NCBI GenBank assembly: GCA_026545225.1
Contig: CM048853.1
Location: 44,842,755 to 44,906,754, forward strand
DNA length: 64,000 nt
Direction of reading: 5' to 3'
From: Cornus controversa
Taxonomy: Eukaryota; Streptophyta; Magnoliopsida; Cornales; Cornaceae
The notes under the pieces are model-generated. The model saw only the letters and a program-made list of their open reading frames with translations. It was not told where the DNA came from and did not search any database. The first letter of the stretch is position 1, and every line of letters starts with the position of its first letter. This document shows, piece by piece, positions 11,129-20,825 of the stretch. Position numbers and translations under genes: made by a program.

Positions 11129-12354
11129 TGACGACCGTAGAATAATGGATGTTTGTCATTACTTTTCTACACTTCGTACAAAAAATAATAAAACCTGCAA
11201 AAACTTTACTAAAAACTGTATAGTAGTAAGCAGGGTCGAACCACTCTCAAGTGAGAATCAATAACAAGTCTAAACTTCAAAACCTAATTCTCTTGAGATG
11301 AAAAATGAATATTTAAAAAAATAAAATTCTGATTTTTTATTTAATAATAAAAACTAATATTAAATGTCTTAGATCAAATGATGGAAAAAATCTCAAGGAA
11401 AGAGAATTCACCACCATGGATCCATATAAATAAAGTTTTTTTTTATATTCTTATCTAGTTTTTCCTCCAATAACCAATACACTTCACCAATCCAATTAGA
11501 ACTTGGAAAGATGAAGGAAAATATGGAATAAAAAAAGAATGACTCGATTATATATGAGAGAGACATTTCTTTACTTAATCTGATACACATTGGCTAGGTA
11601 AGCAGAGGTAGGCATTCTTCGAATTACCATTATTTGGCAAACACGAAAAATCCTTCCTCTAATTTTAGAAAATAAAATCCAGAATAGAAGAGTAGAAGAA
11701 TGCTCTTGGGAGGAAAAAGTAGAAAATAAAATAAAAAAACTTACTTATATTTCATCATAGTGGCTTAATCACTCATTTGAGAGGTGTGTTTACAAGAAAA
11801 AAGAAAATGAATACAAAAAAATTTATTTACAACTACACTTTATTTTTTTCTACAATTTCTAACTCTTTTCTAACTCCCTTCACCATCCCCTAAGACCCCC
11901 TATTTATAGAGTTAGAGGGGCATGGTTTAGGTGGGAAAAATTTTAAATACAAAATTCAAAATACAAATTTGAAATACCAAATTCAAAATTCAAAATTCAA
12001 AAACAAAAATACAAAATACAAAATTTTGAATTTAAATATCTAAAATTTGATTTCCATATCTTTAATTTCAATTCTGGACTGCAGACGTGACCGTGTACAA
12101 AATATTTGGCAAAGTTTTGAACTTGAGACCTCTTGTGAAGTAGATTGCACAGAATACCATCTCTCCTACAATTCTTCTTATGTTCATCTTTGGCTATATA
12201 TATCCTTTTTAGCCTTCTTTTGCTGCTTTTCTTCTTATTTGGAAATCAACCCCTATAAAATATAAAATGCAAAGATAAGAACCTTTAAATAAAATAAAAG
12301 ATGAATTAAAAACTTATTTTAGGATATAAAATAGCAAGTTTTGTGCACTTATCA
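11129..12354 (-). repeat. 5' LTR of the Athila/Tat-type element
   Basis: 1226 bp. It abuts the primer-binding site at 11114-11126 with a two-base gap. See the partner LTR at 7090. Confidence 0.85.
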
Positions 12355-13661
12355 ATGTCAGGATTGTCTGGCGTGTCAGGATCGCCCATACCTAATAAGG
12401 TATCTATACATTATATTTGTTTTGTCATGATTGTCGAGATTTAATAAAATGCATGCATATGTTTCTTTACTTTGAACTTAAAGAAGGTGTTCATTGTTGA
12501 ATGATAAGGGTTCGTTGGGATAACGTATAAGATGATTTTGATTTCTGAAAACATGAACTAGGTAGGAAATGACCAGTATGTATATACCTATACCTATTAA
12601 GGTATCAAATGATAAAATGGTGACATGTTGGGATTGCTTAAACTTGATAGTATTTCATGTTATGCTTATTTCTGCTGAACTTAAGGAATGTGTTCTCTTT
12701 TTCATAATAAGGGTTTGGGTGGAATATTATAAATATTGACTGTTATTTTGAAAACATGAAACTGGATAAAAGAATAACTTGTATGTCAAATCTATGGATT
12801 TATTTTGTGTCCCATATATTGAGGGTATGTATATTGGTTCTCTGATTGGGATGTAGTAGATAGGACTTGCTCGTGGGTTTAACCCACTTTGTTGATATTT
12901 CAGGTTTCAGACAGGTTCCACCGCGAGGATAGAGTTTTAGGGTTTGGTTGTAGCAGACGTCTCATCTCATCAGTTACAGGGTAGGAACTTGTCTTCTTCA
13001 AGAGTCATACTATGACCTTTTGAGACTTTGATTGTTGGTATTAATTTTAGAATTAAAAACTTTGGTTCATTCTGGTTAAGGGGTCCTTGGGTTACAGGAC
13101 TTCCAAATTGTATTACCGGACATATACTTGTTTAGTTAACAGTTATTTTAATTTAGAGGAATTTTCTTTTCTGCTTTTAGAAAATTGTTCATTATATCTT
13201 TTGTATTCTATTCTTGTTGCCACCAGTTATATGTATCTTCTAGGTTTTGTGTATGAGACTGGCCACCTCATGCGCGAAATTTTCTGGAGGTATTTCATTC
13301 AATCTTACCGTCGCTCCAACGAATTTGCTCTTTTGCAGCTTCTTTGTATGTGTTCGCAACCACTGTCGATAATATTACCAGATTGCTTTCACGAGCCGTA
13401 ACATTTGTGTGTCAAAGTCACTAATTTCAACGAGCTCCTTTTCTGATTTTCAAATCAATTTTTGCTCCAGTGAGTTACTTTCAGTCTTTCCATCGCTCTA
13501 ATGAACTGCATTTATCTACCAAGCCACTCTTTTATAGCTTCTCTCTATGTGTTCACAATCACAGTTGGTAACATCACCAGATTGCTTTTGCGAGCCGCAT
13601 TCAAGATTTTGTCTCCAAACTCGAGTTAACTTCATATAACTCACCTTGAGTTTGCGAGATA

Positions 13662-13852
13662 TGTTAGATTATATATTTCATATTATATCTGTTGTTAGAT
13701 TATATATTTGTTCCTAAATCAGATGGGTTTTGAGATTTTTTGTCTCTTAAGTTTACTTAACCTCTAAAATTATGTATCTATAAATAAACTTTTATGCATT
13801 GTTCATAAAATATCAATTTAATAAATACTATTCTTTTTATTTCTTTATAACA
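13662..13852 (+). repeat. Right LTR of the small Copia-type element
   Basis: 191 bp, TGTTAGATTATATATTTC...CTTTATAACA. It matches 2496-2615 plus 4145-4251 with moderate divergence, so this outermost element is older than its guests. Confidence 0.8.
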
Positions 13853-13867
13853 TTACACAAGCATTTG

Positions 13868-13942
13868 CATGTTTGTCAAACCAGGAGTAGTTTTTTTTTT
13901 TTTTTTTTTGAGCTTACCGCGAAGCATAACATCGACTCCCAC

Positions 13943-13974
<32 letters not shown>

Positions 13975-13990
13975 TTGACACTGCATTAGT
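13868..13990. mobile_element. Hairpin/MITE-like element with T and A homopolymer arms
   Basis: TTGCATGTTTGTCAAACCAG...T(about 21)...loop...A(about 27)...CTAGTTTGACACTGCA. The outer TCAAAC/GTTTGA segments and the homopolymers are complementary and leave a loop of about 33 nt. It could be a small MITE whose A/T tracts expanded. Confidence 0.4.
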
Positions 13991-14569
13991 AATTTAATAC
14001 CTTATCTGACTTATATAAAATCATTGACCTAGCTACCCACACTCATTTGAATGAGTCTTCTACAGTGGGGCCAACCCAAATGATAGTCCTTCTTAGTAGA
14101 TTTTTATTTTACAATCTCATCAAGAAATGAATGATCCATCGCCAGCCTCATGGAGTCCCAAGTGATAGTGACCCTTTCCAATCAACAGAATAATATTCTC
14201 CGCAACAGGGAGGTAAAGTGCATTAGAAGAGTGGTTATATAGCACTCATATATGTGTTATTACATCAAAAAAAGAACTTAGTATTGTATCAAAATTTACA
14301 TTATGCCCGGACTGTGTTGGATTGAGAGTTGAAGACAACAGTAAACTTGAATTGCAGGTGATGAAAATTCCGACTCAAATCACAAGTACAACTTTTTTTT
14401 GGAAATCCTAGGCCAGGTTGTCCTTGGCACAACCAGATTACTCTGATCTTTTCCAAGCGTGTTTAATTTCTTCTATGTTCCCGTCAAAACAAATCGTTGT
14501 TTGCAGTTTGATAGCACCCACAACAAAATTGCTTCAAGAATTGCTTACTGATACATAAAACACTCATTA

Positions 14570-14845
14570 AACAGCAGCATATGATCTTCTTCAGTAAAGA
14601 AAGCAGCTATTTACAAAACACACACAGCGAGATGATCCAAAATTAAACATGAAACTTTCTTGATATATCAGATTCTTTCATGCACAAAAGCATATGTTAA
14701 GGATTCACAACCATTTGTACTATTACTATATATAACATTTGGACCATACAATATAATAAAAGACACCTCCACAGAAGAAACTAAAAGGCACCATACTAAA
14801 AAACCCACCAATTTCCATTACTTGGATTGAGCTCTATATAACCAC
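14570..14845. repeat. Second copy of the 3' flank of the SDR pseudogene
   Basis: Reads co-linearly with 25110-25380: TTCTTCAGTAAAGAAAGCAGC, GCATATGTTAAGGAT, TTGGACCATACAA.AT, AAAGGCACCA. Similarity ends just short of the stop codon of that gene. So only 3' UTR/downstream DNA is duplicated here. Confidence 0.75.
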
Positions 14846-15843
14846 ACCTACCTTTTCCATTTCACTGAATGGTGAGAGCCATGGCTACTTCAAAAGTTCA
14901 AGAGAAATTAGGGAGGGTGACCCACTGTCACCCCTGTCACCCTACTTATTTGTAATTACAATGGAGGTTCTTTCCATGATCCTTACCAAACTAACCACAA
15001 ACAACTCATCTTCGTAGATGACTTTATTCTATTTGCACATAGTAGTATCAATGTTGTTAGCATCCTCAAAGAAGGACTTGATATATTTCTCTCTCTATGG
15101 ATTATTTGCAAATGCTATAAAAAGTCAATTTTTTTCCCTGGGGTTAATGAGACCGCACAACTGGCCATTATGGACCTTCTGCATTTCAATATTGGAACAC
15201 TTTCATTTAACTATCTTGGTGTACCCCTTATATCTTCAGCATTGACCATCACCGATTGCAATACATTGGTTGACAAAATATCCAATAGAATTACACATTG
15301 GACATCTAGCGAAAGTTTCTCTTATGCAGGGAAGATTCAACTTTGCAAATATGTTATTTACAACATGCAACCCTATTCCCTGATTAGCAATTTCCTTTGG
15401 TCATACTCTGAAACTTCAAAGAAGCACTGCAAAGTTGCATGGTCAAATATCTGTCTGCCTAAATCATGTGGTGCCCATGGATTACCTAATTCGGCAGTAC
15501 TAAACAATGCTGTTATGATTAAACATATATGGTATTTATTTAAATACCTAACCAGTCTATGGTCCAAGTGGTTACACTCAGTCATTCTGAAGCAAATGAA
15601 TTTTTAGGAAATCAACATTCCTGCAAATTGTTCATGGTCACTAAGGAAGATTCTCTATTTTAGAGCATTGGCTAGACCACTCATCACTGTGAAGATTGGG
15701 AATGAAGAGGATACCTATTTGTGGTTTTATTCATTATTGAAAGCCCTTTGGCCAACAGAGTTGCATAATCTTTCACTCTGAGCACTGTAATTGGTATATA
15801 TACCAAAGTTAGTTCACTTATTTGCAACAACCAGTGGTCTATA

Positions 15844-15866
15844 CCCCCCCCCCCCCCCCCCCCCCC
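15844..15866 (+). repeat. Poly-C tract (23 C)
   Basis: Uninterrupted run of 23 C inside the LINE remnant. G/C homopolymers of this length are rare in plant nuclear DNA. It could be real, or a consensus artefact. Confidence 0.9.
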
Positions 15867-15950
15867 ATTCTATATAGGCTTCTACCTGAGCTCAGAAACC
15901 CAAATTCTCTTCCCACCCCATGCACCTCACAACCTGACTCTATCTTGTTG

Positions 15951-16690
15951 ATCAGTTTGCCAATCTTCTTACTCAAGTTAACCATTAATGTAATCTCACC
16001 CCCTACCTCAAAGAATTGGACTCATATTATTTGGTGTAAGCCACAAGTACCCAAACACACTTTTATTCTTTGGCTAGTTGCACTTGGAAGATTGTCCACA
16101 CTTGACCAACCATGCCACTCCAAAAAAACCACCCCTAATGCTTGCTCACTATGCCCTGTTGCAGTTAAAACCCATAATCATCAGTTTTTTCAATGCACAT
16201 TCAACTTTGTAGTTTGGAATCATTTCCAAAATATTAATTGGCAACTTTCATTATCCATTCACATCTTGGCCTGACATCATCAACTGGGTTGTTAATTCTT
16301 GGGATAATTCACTTAAATTTTTGTGGATCAGCTTGCCAATCTTCTCACTCAAGCTAACCATTGATGTAATCTCACCCCGTACCTCAAAGAATTGGACTCA
16401 TCTTATTTGGTGTAAGCCACAAGTACCCAAACACACTTTTATTCTTTGGCTAGTTGCACTTGGAAGATTGTCCATAATTGACAAACCATGCCACTCCAAA
16501 AAAACCACCCCTAATGCTTGCTCTCTATGCCTTGTTGCAGTTAAAACCCATCATTATCAGTTTTTTCAATGGACATTCAACTTCGTAGTTTGGAATCATT
16601 TCCAAAATATTAATTGGCAACTTTCATTATCCATTCACATCTTGGCCTGACATCATCAACTGGGTTGTTAATTCTTGGAATAATTCACTT
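15951..16690 (+). repeat. 376-bp tandem duplication within the LINE
   Basis: Units start ATCAGTTTGCC (15951) and ATCAGCTTGCC (16327) and stay closely similar for about 360 bp, each holding the same zf-RVT segment. The few differences suggest a duplication after insertion. Confidence 0.9.
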
Positions 16691-17399
16691 AAGTTCCTAT
16701 CAAACAGGCTCATTTTAGCAGGCTGCATCTACTGTATTTGGAAAGAAAGGAACTCCAGGTTTTTCAAAGGCAGAGCTTCATCTACCACTGCCATCATCAA
16801 CTCAATTATAGAAATCGTCCATTTAAAACTCCTTAGCTATAATTTTAAAGACTACGGATCAGCTAGAGTATTAGCAACAACATGGCATCTACCCAGCTCA
16901 AAAATCACACCAGCTAGAAAGCCGCCTGATCATGCTATTGGGAACCAAGTTCCCACGTCTCACCACCCTCACAATCCTACCTAAGCTACTCATGTTATGC
17001 TGCTACTTCACATACCATGCTCTTCTACTATCCAATGTCAAATTTCAATGTCAAAACTAGGTTGATCAAGTTGTAATTATTCATTCAATTCTGTGTAATC
17101 GATTATGGAACTAAAGAACAAGTGCATAGACATTGTGGAACAAGTAAGAGCATCATATAGTTAAGGTAAATGAGTCGGGACACCTTACACTTTGTATTTT
17201 GAAGTTCAGTTTTGAAAACTAGGGTTTTAAAAATAAATTCCCAAATTTATTGTATTTGTAATTATTTGAGTTTCAAAATTTTAAGTGATAATCATAAATT
17301 ATAAATAAATAACTAAAGGGAACTGCTAACCACCGATAATTACAATGTGGAACCAACATCATCACTCTATGGTTAGGACTCTGGACTAAGAATGCATGT

Positions 17400-17770
17400 A
17401 CTCTTAGGCATTGTTTGGATTAAAGGGTTTAGAAGGATAAAAAAAAAAAGAGAGAGAGGATATGGCCTTAAATAGTATTTTCATAATTTCAAAATTGTTC
17501 ACAACAATTAAAAACAGTAAATTATTATTTCACTCATGTCCCATTAAACATAAAAAGGTATGATAGTAATTTAGTTGTTATATTTTTTTCTTTTCTCTTT
17601 TCTATCTTATCCAAACAAGAATATTATTATTTCTTTTCTTTTCTTTTCTTTTCTCTGATGTTTATCCAAACATAAATTAAGGTTATTCATATCATATATT
17701 TTCTTTTCTTTTCTCTCATAATAAAGTTACTATCTCCTTTCTTTTCTCTCTTGTCTATCCAAACGGAAGG
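17400..17770. mobile_element. Possible degenerate MITE (GTTTGGAT ends)
   Basis: Left TTAGGCATTGTTTGGAT and right ATCCAAACGGAAGGACT are partly inverted. The interior has TTTTCTTTTC runs and two further ATCCAAACA motifs. Weakly bounded. Confidence 0.35.
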
Positions 17771-17779
17771 ACTCAAACA

Positions 17780-18296
17780 AACGGACACGAAAAATTAAAA
17801 AAAAAAATAGGATACGAACACGGCAACGATACATCAAATAAATAAAAATACAATATTATACATAAAACATTAAGTTTTATTCTTCAACCATACAATAAAT
17901 ATACTTAAAGCAATTATACAAAATATAAGAAGTTAAAATCTACAAATCCCCTATGTTTTCTAATATTCTTTGCAATGACTCACTTACTTGAGGGTTTTAA
18001 AAATATTTTTATTTTATTATAAAATGACCCTTATTTTTTAATCTATAAAGTTTTTAATATTACAATCTCAACCCCATTTTATAGAAAAAAAAATTATAAA
18101 TTTGTCCCGAAAAGTATCCTAAACGTATCATAAATGTAGTCTGGCGTATCCCAGCCGTATCCGATATTTAAAAAAAAATTAATGGGATACTTTTTTGGAA
18201 TATCAGACACGTATTCGGTCGTATCCTCGCTATATTCGTATCAGATACGTGTCCAATACAGCCACAGAAAAATTTTCAGAATATCCGTACTTCCTA
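17780..18296. mobile_element. TIR-bounded repeat family, copy 1 (left end lost)
   Basis: Direct-orientation copy of 18801-19357, including AATATTATACATAAAA.ATTAAGTTTTATTC, AAAGTATCCTAAACGTATC and CAGATACGTGTC. It lacks the left GAAGCAC end but keeps the right GTACTTCCTA end. No coding capacity. Confidence 0.75.
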
Positions 18297-18462
18297 GGAC
18301 TTGGAATATAAGTCTAAACCCAACACATCTATGAATCAATTTGTGCCTAATTGGCAACCAGTTAATTACTACTTAATTAAGGGACCTAATTAGCCAATTT
18401 GTTCCACGAGAGAGAAACAATTGATGCAAATATTTTGAAGGGAGGCTAACGTGGTGCAGTTA

Positions 18463-18674
18463 GGCCTTGTTTGGCAGAGCTTTTGCTTCGACTTTTACGC
18501 AAAAAAAAAAAGAGAAGCAGAAGCTAAATCAGAAAGCTGGTACTCCCAACTTCCTTTAAACGCTCTTTTTGGACTCCGAATCTCTTCCGCCTTATCAATC
18601 CAAACACTCTCCAAAATGATTTTTGAGCTTGAGAAGCCGAAAACCGCTTTTCAAAAGTCAATCCAAACGGGGCC
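18463..18674. mobile_element. Tourist-like MITE (PIF/Harbinger type), 212 bp
   Basis: Terminal inverted repeats GGCCTTGTTTGG (left) and GGCCCCGTTTGG (right, read inverted) flanked by TTA / TTA (18460-18462, 18675-18677). The TTA duplication and GGCC..GTTTGG ends fit PIF/Harbinger-derived MITEs. The open frame across it is spurious. Confidence 0.75.
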
Positions 18675-18800
18675 TTAATTAGTTAAGTACTCCATAGAAA
18701 TACTTTTAAAAGAGTAACCACTAAATTGAGATAATGTTAAAATCAAATGAATCATGAGGCTCTCTTGACCTATCATTAATTTCTATCATTTGATTTCAAA

Positions 18801-19357
18801 GAAGCACAGATATAGACACGGACACGAAATATAGGTACGACAACAAAAAAAAAAATTTAAAAAAAGATACGAACACAACAAGGATATGTCAAATAAATAA
18901 AAATATAATATTATACATAAAATATTAAGTTTTATTCTTTAACCATACAATAAATATTCTACAAAATATAAGAAGTTAAAATCTAAAATTCCCTGTAGAT
19001 TCTGATATTCTTTATAATGACACACTTGCTTGAGAGGTTTTAAAAATATTTTTGTTTTATTATAAAACGACCCTTATTTTCTAACCTATAAAATTTTTAA
19101 TATTACAATCTCAATCCCACTTTATAGAACAAAAAAATTACAAATTTGTTCCAAAAAGTATCCTAAACGTATCTCAGACGCATCCAAAACATATCCTCGC
19201 GTATCCCAAGCGTATCCAACATTCAAAAAATAATTTAAAAAATGAGATACGTTTTCGAGTAATGGACACATATCCGGCTGTATCCTAACTGTATCTGTAT
19301 CAGATACGTGTCTGATACAGTCATGGGAGGTTTTCTTTTGGAGTATCCGTGCTTCCT
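18801..19357. mobile_element. TIR-bounded repeat family, copy 2
   Basis: Begins GAAGCACAGATATAG and ends GTATCCGTGCTTCC, inverted ends of about 14 bp. It is full of ACGTATC / GATACG motifs. Non-autonomous DNA element of unidentified superfamily; pairs with 17780-18296. Confidence 0.7.
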
Positions 19358-20165
19358 AATTTAATTTAGAGGCTTTCTTGTACCTATCATTTGTATCAAA
19401 TATATAAAGTATTCAATATTTTTTTTCACTTGAGAGATTTCAACAAGAATTTGTTTAGTAAAATCTAACCGCTAAGCATTAGTGTGTTTTCGAAGATAGA
19501 AATGCTTTTAAAAGAATCCTCTCTCATGACAAAAGTTGTGAAAAGGAATTTTAACCGCTGAATTATTCTTTTAGAGTCCGGCCAAGACCAAATGGTAGTC
19601 CTCCTTTTGTAGATTTTGTTGGAGATATTTTTAAAAAAAATTATAATTATTTTTTTATTTTGAGAATTATGGTAATTATTATTACCAAAATTAAGTTACG
19701 TTGGTTCTCCATAACCTTTAAAACTAACTAGCTAGTGAGAAATTAGCCAACCTATGTATTCTTTTCTCTCATTCCTTCTCTCTAGTTTTATTTCTTTATA
19801 TACTTATCTGGCTATATTTATATACATGTGTATACTATTCTCTTATTTCATGTGTTTATGGACAACAAGAAGTAGACATGGTTATATAGCCTATCTTCAA
19901 ATGTGCCTAAATGGTACAAGCATTGTGTTGTGTCTTGGAGTCTTTACTACACCCAGTGAAGAGAAAATATTGACTTTAGGATAGTGCCTAGCACTCCTTT
20001 TAACCTCAAATGCCAATTTCATTTTTTCTGATTTGATAGAATTTTTTGATTCATCAATTCATATTCATGTTCATGAATCATTCATTCTAATTGCTATTCT
20101 ATATAGAAATATATATTAATATTATTTATATTAAATTCAAATAATAAATAGATATAATACAAAGA
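19358..20165. other. Intergenic, nothing recognised
   Basis: AT-rich. An open frame at 19754-19984 has no recognisable domain and a low-complexity composition. Confidence 0.4.
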
Positions 20166-20166
20166 T

Positions 20167-20345
20167 AGGATTCGTTCAGCCCTTCATCTTTAGCGCAAGA
20201 GCGCTCGATCAATAAGCTATTACGCACTCTTTCAAGGGTGGCTGCTTTTAGGCAAACCTCCTGGTTGTCTCTGCACCCCTACCTCATTTATCACTGAACG
20301 ATCATTTAGGGGCCTTAGCTTGTGATCCGGGATAATTCCCTCTCT
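20167..20345 (-). pseudogene. Plastid 23S rRNA fragment (nuclear plastid DNA)
   Basis: Read on the minus strand it gives CACAAGCTAAGGCCCC, GGTAGGGGTGCAGAGACA, CCAGGAGGTTTGCCT, AGCAGCCACCCTTGAAAGAG, TGCGTAATAGCT and TCGAGCGCTCTTGCGC, the conserved core of chloroplast-type 23S rRNA. Scattered changes and a length of about 180 nt show a fossil insert, not a working rRNA gene. Confidence 0.85.
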
Positions 20346-20584
20346 AGTATACTACGATGTGCAATTTGATCAAAATTTTGATTTTACAAATTCGTAATAA
20401 GAAACTATCATCCCATTCAATCTAATTGGGATGTCCTGGATCTGACATATCTCTTGTACAAGGCTCTAGGTTGAGTAGCATGAGCAACTTCTAATTTATT
20501 ATGAGGCCAAACAATGAATTCAATAAGTTTGTGTCAATAATCATGTCCATTGAATAGAAACATTAAACTAAAAGCCCTGAATCA
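20346..20584. other. Segment between two plastid-derived blocks
   Basis: It probably belongs to the same insert, but I do not recognise the source. On the minus strand it reads through pieces such as ATGCTACTCAACCTAGAGCC with no gene I can name. Confidence 0.35.
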
Positions 20585-20825
20585 GCTGTTTTAGTCTTTG
20601 TACCAATAATTAAGAATTGTTTTCCCCTACTTGTTGCATCAAAAACCAAATCACAAGTTTTTGATAAAAAAATGAGCCGTTCTAGTAAGATTTGTAATAT
20701 GAATACCTTTGCTTTGCCAAGATATAAGGTATCATTCTAGGATTCCATTTTCTAGTACCATGGCTAAAATGAACTCCTGACTCCATCATCTCTTCCAAAT
20801 TGATGTTCCAATATCTTCTTGTCAT
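20585..20825 (-). pseudogene. rps2: Plastid rps2 fragment, N-terminal part (nuclear plastid DNA)
   Basis: From ATG at 20823-20825 the minus strand reads [38 protein letters not shown], then after a small shift [11 protein letters not shown] and, after another, [19 protein letters not shown]. These are the start and first third of plastid ribosomal protein S2 (family usually about 236 residues). It is truncated and shifted, so not functional. It sits 240 bp from a 23S fragment, which is far from rps2 in plastomes, so the insert is a mosaic. Confidence 0.85.

Larger units (their letters stand above)
7090..12354 (-). mobile_element. Complete-ended Athila/Tat-type LTR element without coding genes (LARD-like)
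   Basis: LTRs are 7090-8294 and 11129-12354 (+ strand ends TGACGA...TTATCA). A perfect ATGTC duplication lies at 7085-7089 and 12355-12359. On the minus strand the right-hand LTR starts TGATAAGTGCACAAAACTTGC. Two bases beyond its other end is TGGCGCCGTTGCC (11114-11126), the primer site typical of the Athila/Tat Gypsy lineages. A G-rich tract GTTTGGGGGTAA precedes the other LTR. Each LTR has a TATA motif CTATAAATA (7841-7850, 11901-11910). The 2.8-kb interior has no recognisable gag or pol, but near 10053-10096 (minus) it keeps the GAGGACAATGTTGAG...TTTGGGGG signature common inside these lineages. About 870 bp of the LTRs look identical, so insertion is recent. Confidence 0.85.
4551..13297 (+). 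mobile_element. Solo LTR of a long-LTR Gypsy-type element, about 3.5 kb, itself interrupted
   Basis: Starts TGTAATACCCCGAAAAATTT and ends AAATTTTCTGGAGGTATTTCA, imperfect inverted ends. It is flanked by a perfect TTCAA duplication (4546-4550 and 13298-13302). The host element resumes exactly after the right copy, which confirms both borders. Without the inner insertion 7090-12354 it is about 3.48 kb and non-coding. The TGTAATACCCC start and great length suggest a chromovirus of the Tekay/Del kind (inference). It carries four 68-bp tandem units and an unusually GC-rich patch near 5580-5760. Confidence 0.75.
2496..13852 (+). mobile_element. Small non-autonomous Copia-type LTR element, host of three nested insertions
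   Basis: The right LTR is 13662-13852 (191 bp, TGTTAGATTATA...ATAACA). The left LTR is 2496-4251 and is inflated by the insert at 2616-4144. Immediately after the left LTR is TGGTATCAAAGCC (4252), a Copia-type primer-binding site. Before the right LTR lies CCTTGAGTTTGCGAGA, which resembles the Copia polypurine region. A 5-bp duplication TTACA flanks it at 2491-2495 and 13853-13857. Without its inserts the element would be about 1 kb, with an internal part (4252-4550, 13303-13661) made of a degenerate repeated unit and no coding region. It is a fossil. Confidence 0.8.
14908..17060 (+). mobile_element. L1-type LINE, 5'-truncated and degraded: RT end plus zinc-binding domain
   Basis: Broken frames give [20 protein letters not shown], then [12 protein letters not shown] (the F.DD box of reverse transcriptase), FNYLGVPLIS, GKIQLCKYVIYNMQ and GAHGLPN. 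A zf-RVT segment follows (WTHIIWCKPQVPKHTFILWLVALGRL...CSLCPVAVKTHNHQFF), and a tail AGCIYCIWKERNSRFFKG. Order and motifs are those of a plant L1-like ORF2. It has several stops and shifts and is not functional. The zf-RVT part is present twice in tandem. A poly-C run interrupts it at 15844. Confidence 0.9.

Noticed and set aside
7987-12265. Two identical 72-residue open frames (7987-8205 and 12047-12265)
   Set aside because: They are the same place in the two LTRs of one element; there is no domain and the element reads on the other strand.
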